From Heterocephalus glaber (lineage: Eukaryota > Chordata > Mammalia > Rodentia > Bathyergidae), in contig NW_004624748.1 of assembly GCF_000247695.1 (NCBI RefSeq), positions 5,450,499 through 5,514,498 on the forward strand: a DNA stretch of 64,000 nt, written 5' to 3'. A program made the position numbers and the translations under genes. This document shows positions 62,900 through 64,000 of the stretch, piece by piece (the first letter of the stretch is position 1; each line of letters opens with the position of its first letter). Below the pieces are notes generated by a model that saw only the letters and a list, made by a program, of their open reading frames with translations, was not told where the DNA came from and made no database searches.

Positions 62900-64000
62900 G
62901 TTAAATTAGAATTAGCATGGCTGTTTCACGTAGGGATATAAGCTTATCAAAATTCATACATTACTCAAATGTCGGGTCCCTATTTCCTTTAAACATGTAA
63001 CATAATTATATTTTAATATTAATTTTGCTTCCTCCTTGGAAGGAAGACTGCTTATCTGTAAATTACATTTCAAATTTAATTATCATGTCAATTTACTGAC
63101 GGCTTAATAAAGAAAACAATCACATGCCACATATAATTCTACCAGGCATTTCATAATTTTAGTTAAATATATTTCTATACAATTTACAAGAAAAGTATAT
63201 ATATTAAAAATTCTTTTATTAGTAATTAAAACAGTACAAAGCTGGAATAAAACAGATGAATGACTGATTTTTTTAGTGGGAAAAGAAAATACAAGGTTAC
63301 AAGGAAAAAACAGCTTAAAAGCCTTTGAAAATAAAGTTAACAGTAAAAAGGAAAAATCAGATGGAATGCTTATAGATACTGAGTCATATGTTTTTATAAC
63401 AAACATTGACAACTCCTCATTCTGTTAATTCATTCTCTACAAGGAAGTTATCTTGGAAATTTCTCTGCCAGGAAGGTTATACTTCCTCCTGTAGACTTTC
63501 GTAATAGTAACTGTGCCTTATATTTAAATGCTAGTATGACTATTGCTATTATAATAAAAGCCTCCTTACTGATTTCTGTGCTTCTGCACCTGTCTCACTT
63601 TAGTTTCAACATTGTAACAAAAATGACATTGTATCTAATTAGTTGACTCTTCTGGTCAAAATCCTCTACTGCATTCTGATTTCACAAGGAGTAAAACTGC
63701 AGTATATTGTAGTTTATAATGTTCTACAAAACAGTGGTGGTGAATCTATGGCACCTGTGTGCCACAGCCAGCTGTATCATTGAAAGCTCTAAAAGGTTCA
63801 TCACTGTGCCTATATGATCTCCACATCATCTTAGCCTTATTGTTCATTTTCCCAAAGTGTTATTTTATTAAGCTTTTTGGGGCTAGAGGGATTAAGGGAA
63901 CCATCAACATCAAGTTGACTTCAGAAAGGTTCAAAAATGGAGTACCTAGTGGAGGAGGCCAGATATTGGTGGATCTTTACTTTCTTTTTTTTTTTTTTTT
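62900..64000. other. FNDC3A intron sequence without recognised exons
   Basis: AT-rich. The stretch 63725-63900 (AACAGTGGTGGTGAATCTAT, GGCACCTGTGTGCCACAGCC) looks like the end of an old DNA transposon but I cannot name it. The window ends in a T run, probably another reverse-oriented SINE tail. Confidence 0.4.

Overview
This is mammalian nuclear DNA, and the interspersed repeats point to a non-murid rodent. There are dozens of tRNA-derived ID-type SINEs ending in a Pol III B-box (GGTTCGATCCC-like) and an A-rich tail, B1 monomers, and B1+ID composites, over a background of LINE-1, MaLR LTRs, MIR, MER5 and Tigger elements. I cannot name the species. The SINE sequence would fit a hystricomorph or another non-murid lineage, but that is inference. 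Three genes, all on the minus strand, match the FNDC3A - MLNR - CDADC1 order known from human 13q14.2.

Layout from high to low coordinates, which is the direction of transcription. At 64000-52570 is the 3' end of FNDC3A: an intron of at least 8.9 kb, the last coding exon (54777-55091) and a long 3' UTR. At 42681-40604 is MLNR, the motilin receptor, with two exons. Both exons and both splice sites are preserved, but exon 1 carries a net +1 frameshift in the second extracellular loop, so the receptor as written is truncated after TM4. At about 17100-15850 is the CpG-rich promoter of CDADC1, with exons 1-4 at 16584-16503, 15580-15483, 12067-11993 and 2495-2318. The remaining CDADC1 exons lie beyond position 1.

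Between and inside these genes are five retrocopies of unrelated mRNAs: NEMP-family (most like NEMP2) and PIP4P2 copies in CDADC1 intron 3, a 5.4-kb RIC1 copy and a partial CNTRL copy nested in an old LINE-1 upstream of CDADC1, and a nearly full-length HSPA9 copy with a 601-codon ORF in the FNDC3A intron. Target-site duplications and poly(A) remnants are visible for several. A solo class I LTR interrupts the RIC1 copy. There is one assembly gap (47799-48415) next to a (TG)n tract.

The three genes do not form a pathway: FNDC3A is a tail-anchored fibronectin-III protein, MLNR a gut peptide GPCR and CDADC1 a nucleotide deaminase-family protein. The most informative observations are the single-lesion MLNR, the CNTRL retrocopy that appears to capture an intronically polyadenylated transcript, the long inverted-repeat element in the MLNR intron, and the nested retrocopies. 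I found no sign of a prokaryotic-type system, a CRISPR array or a functional tRNA gene.
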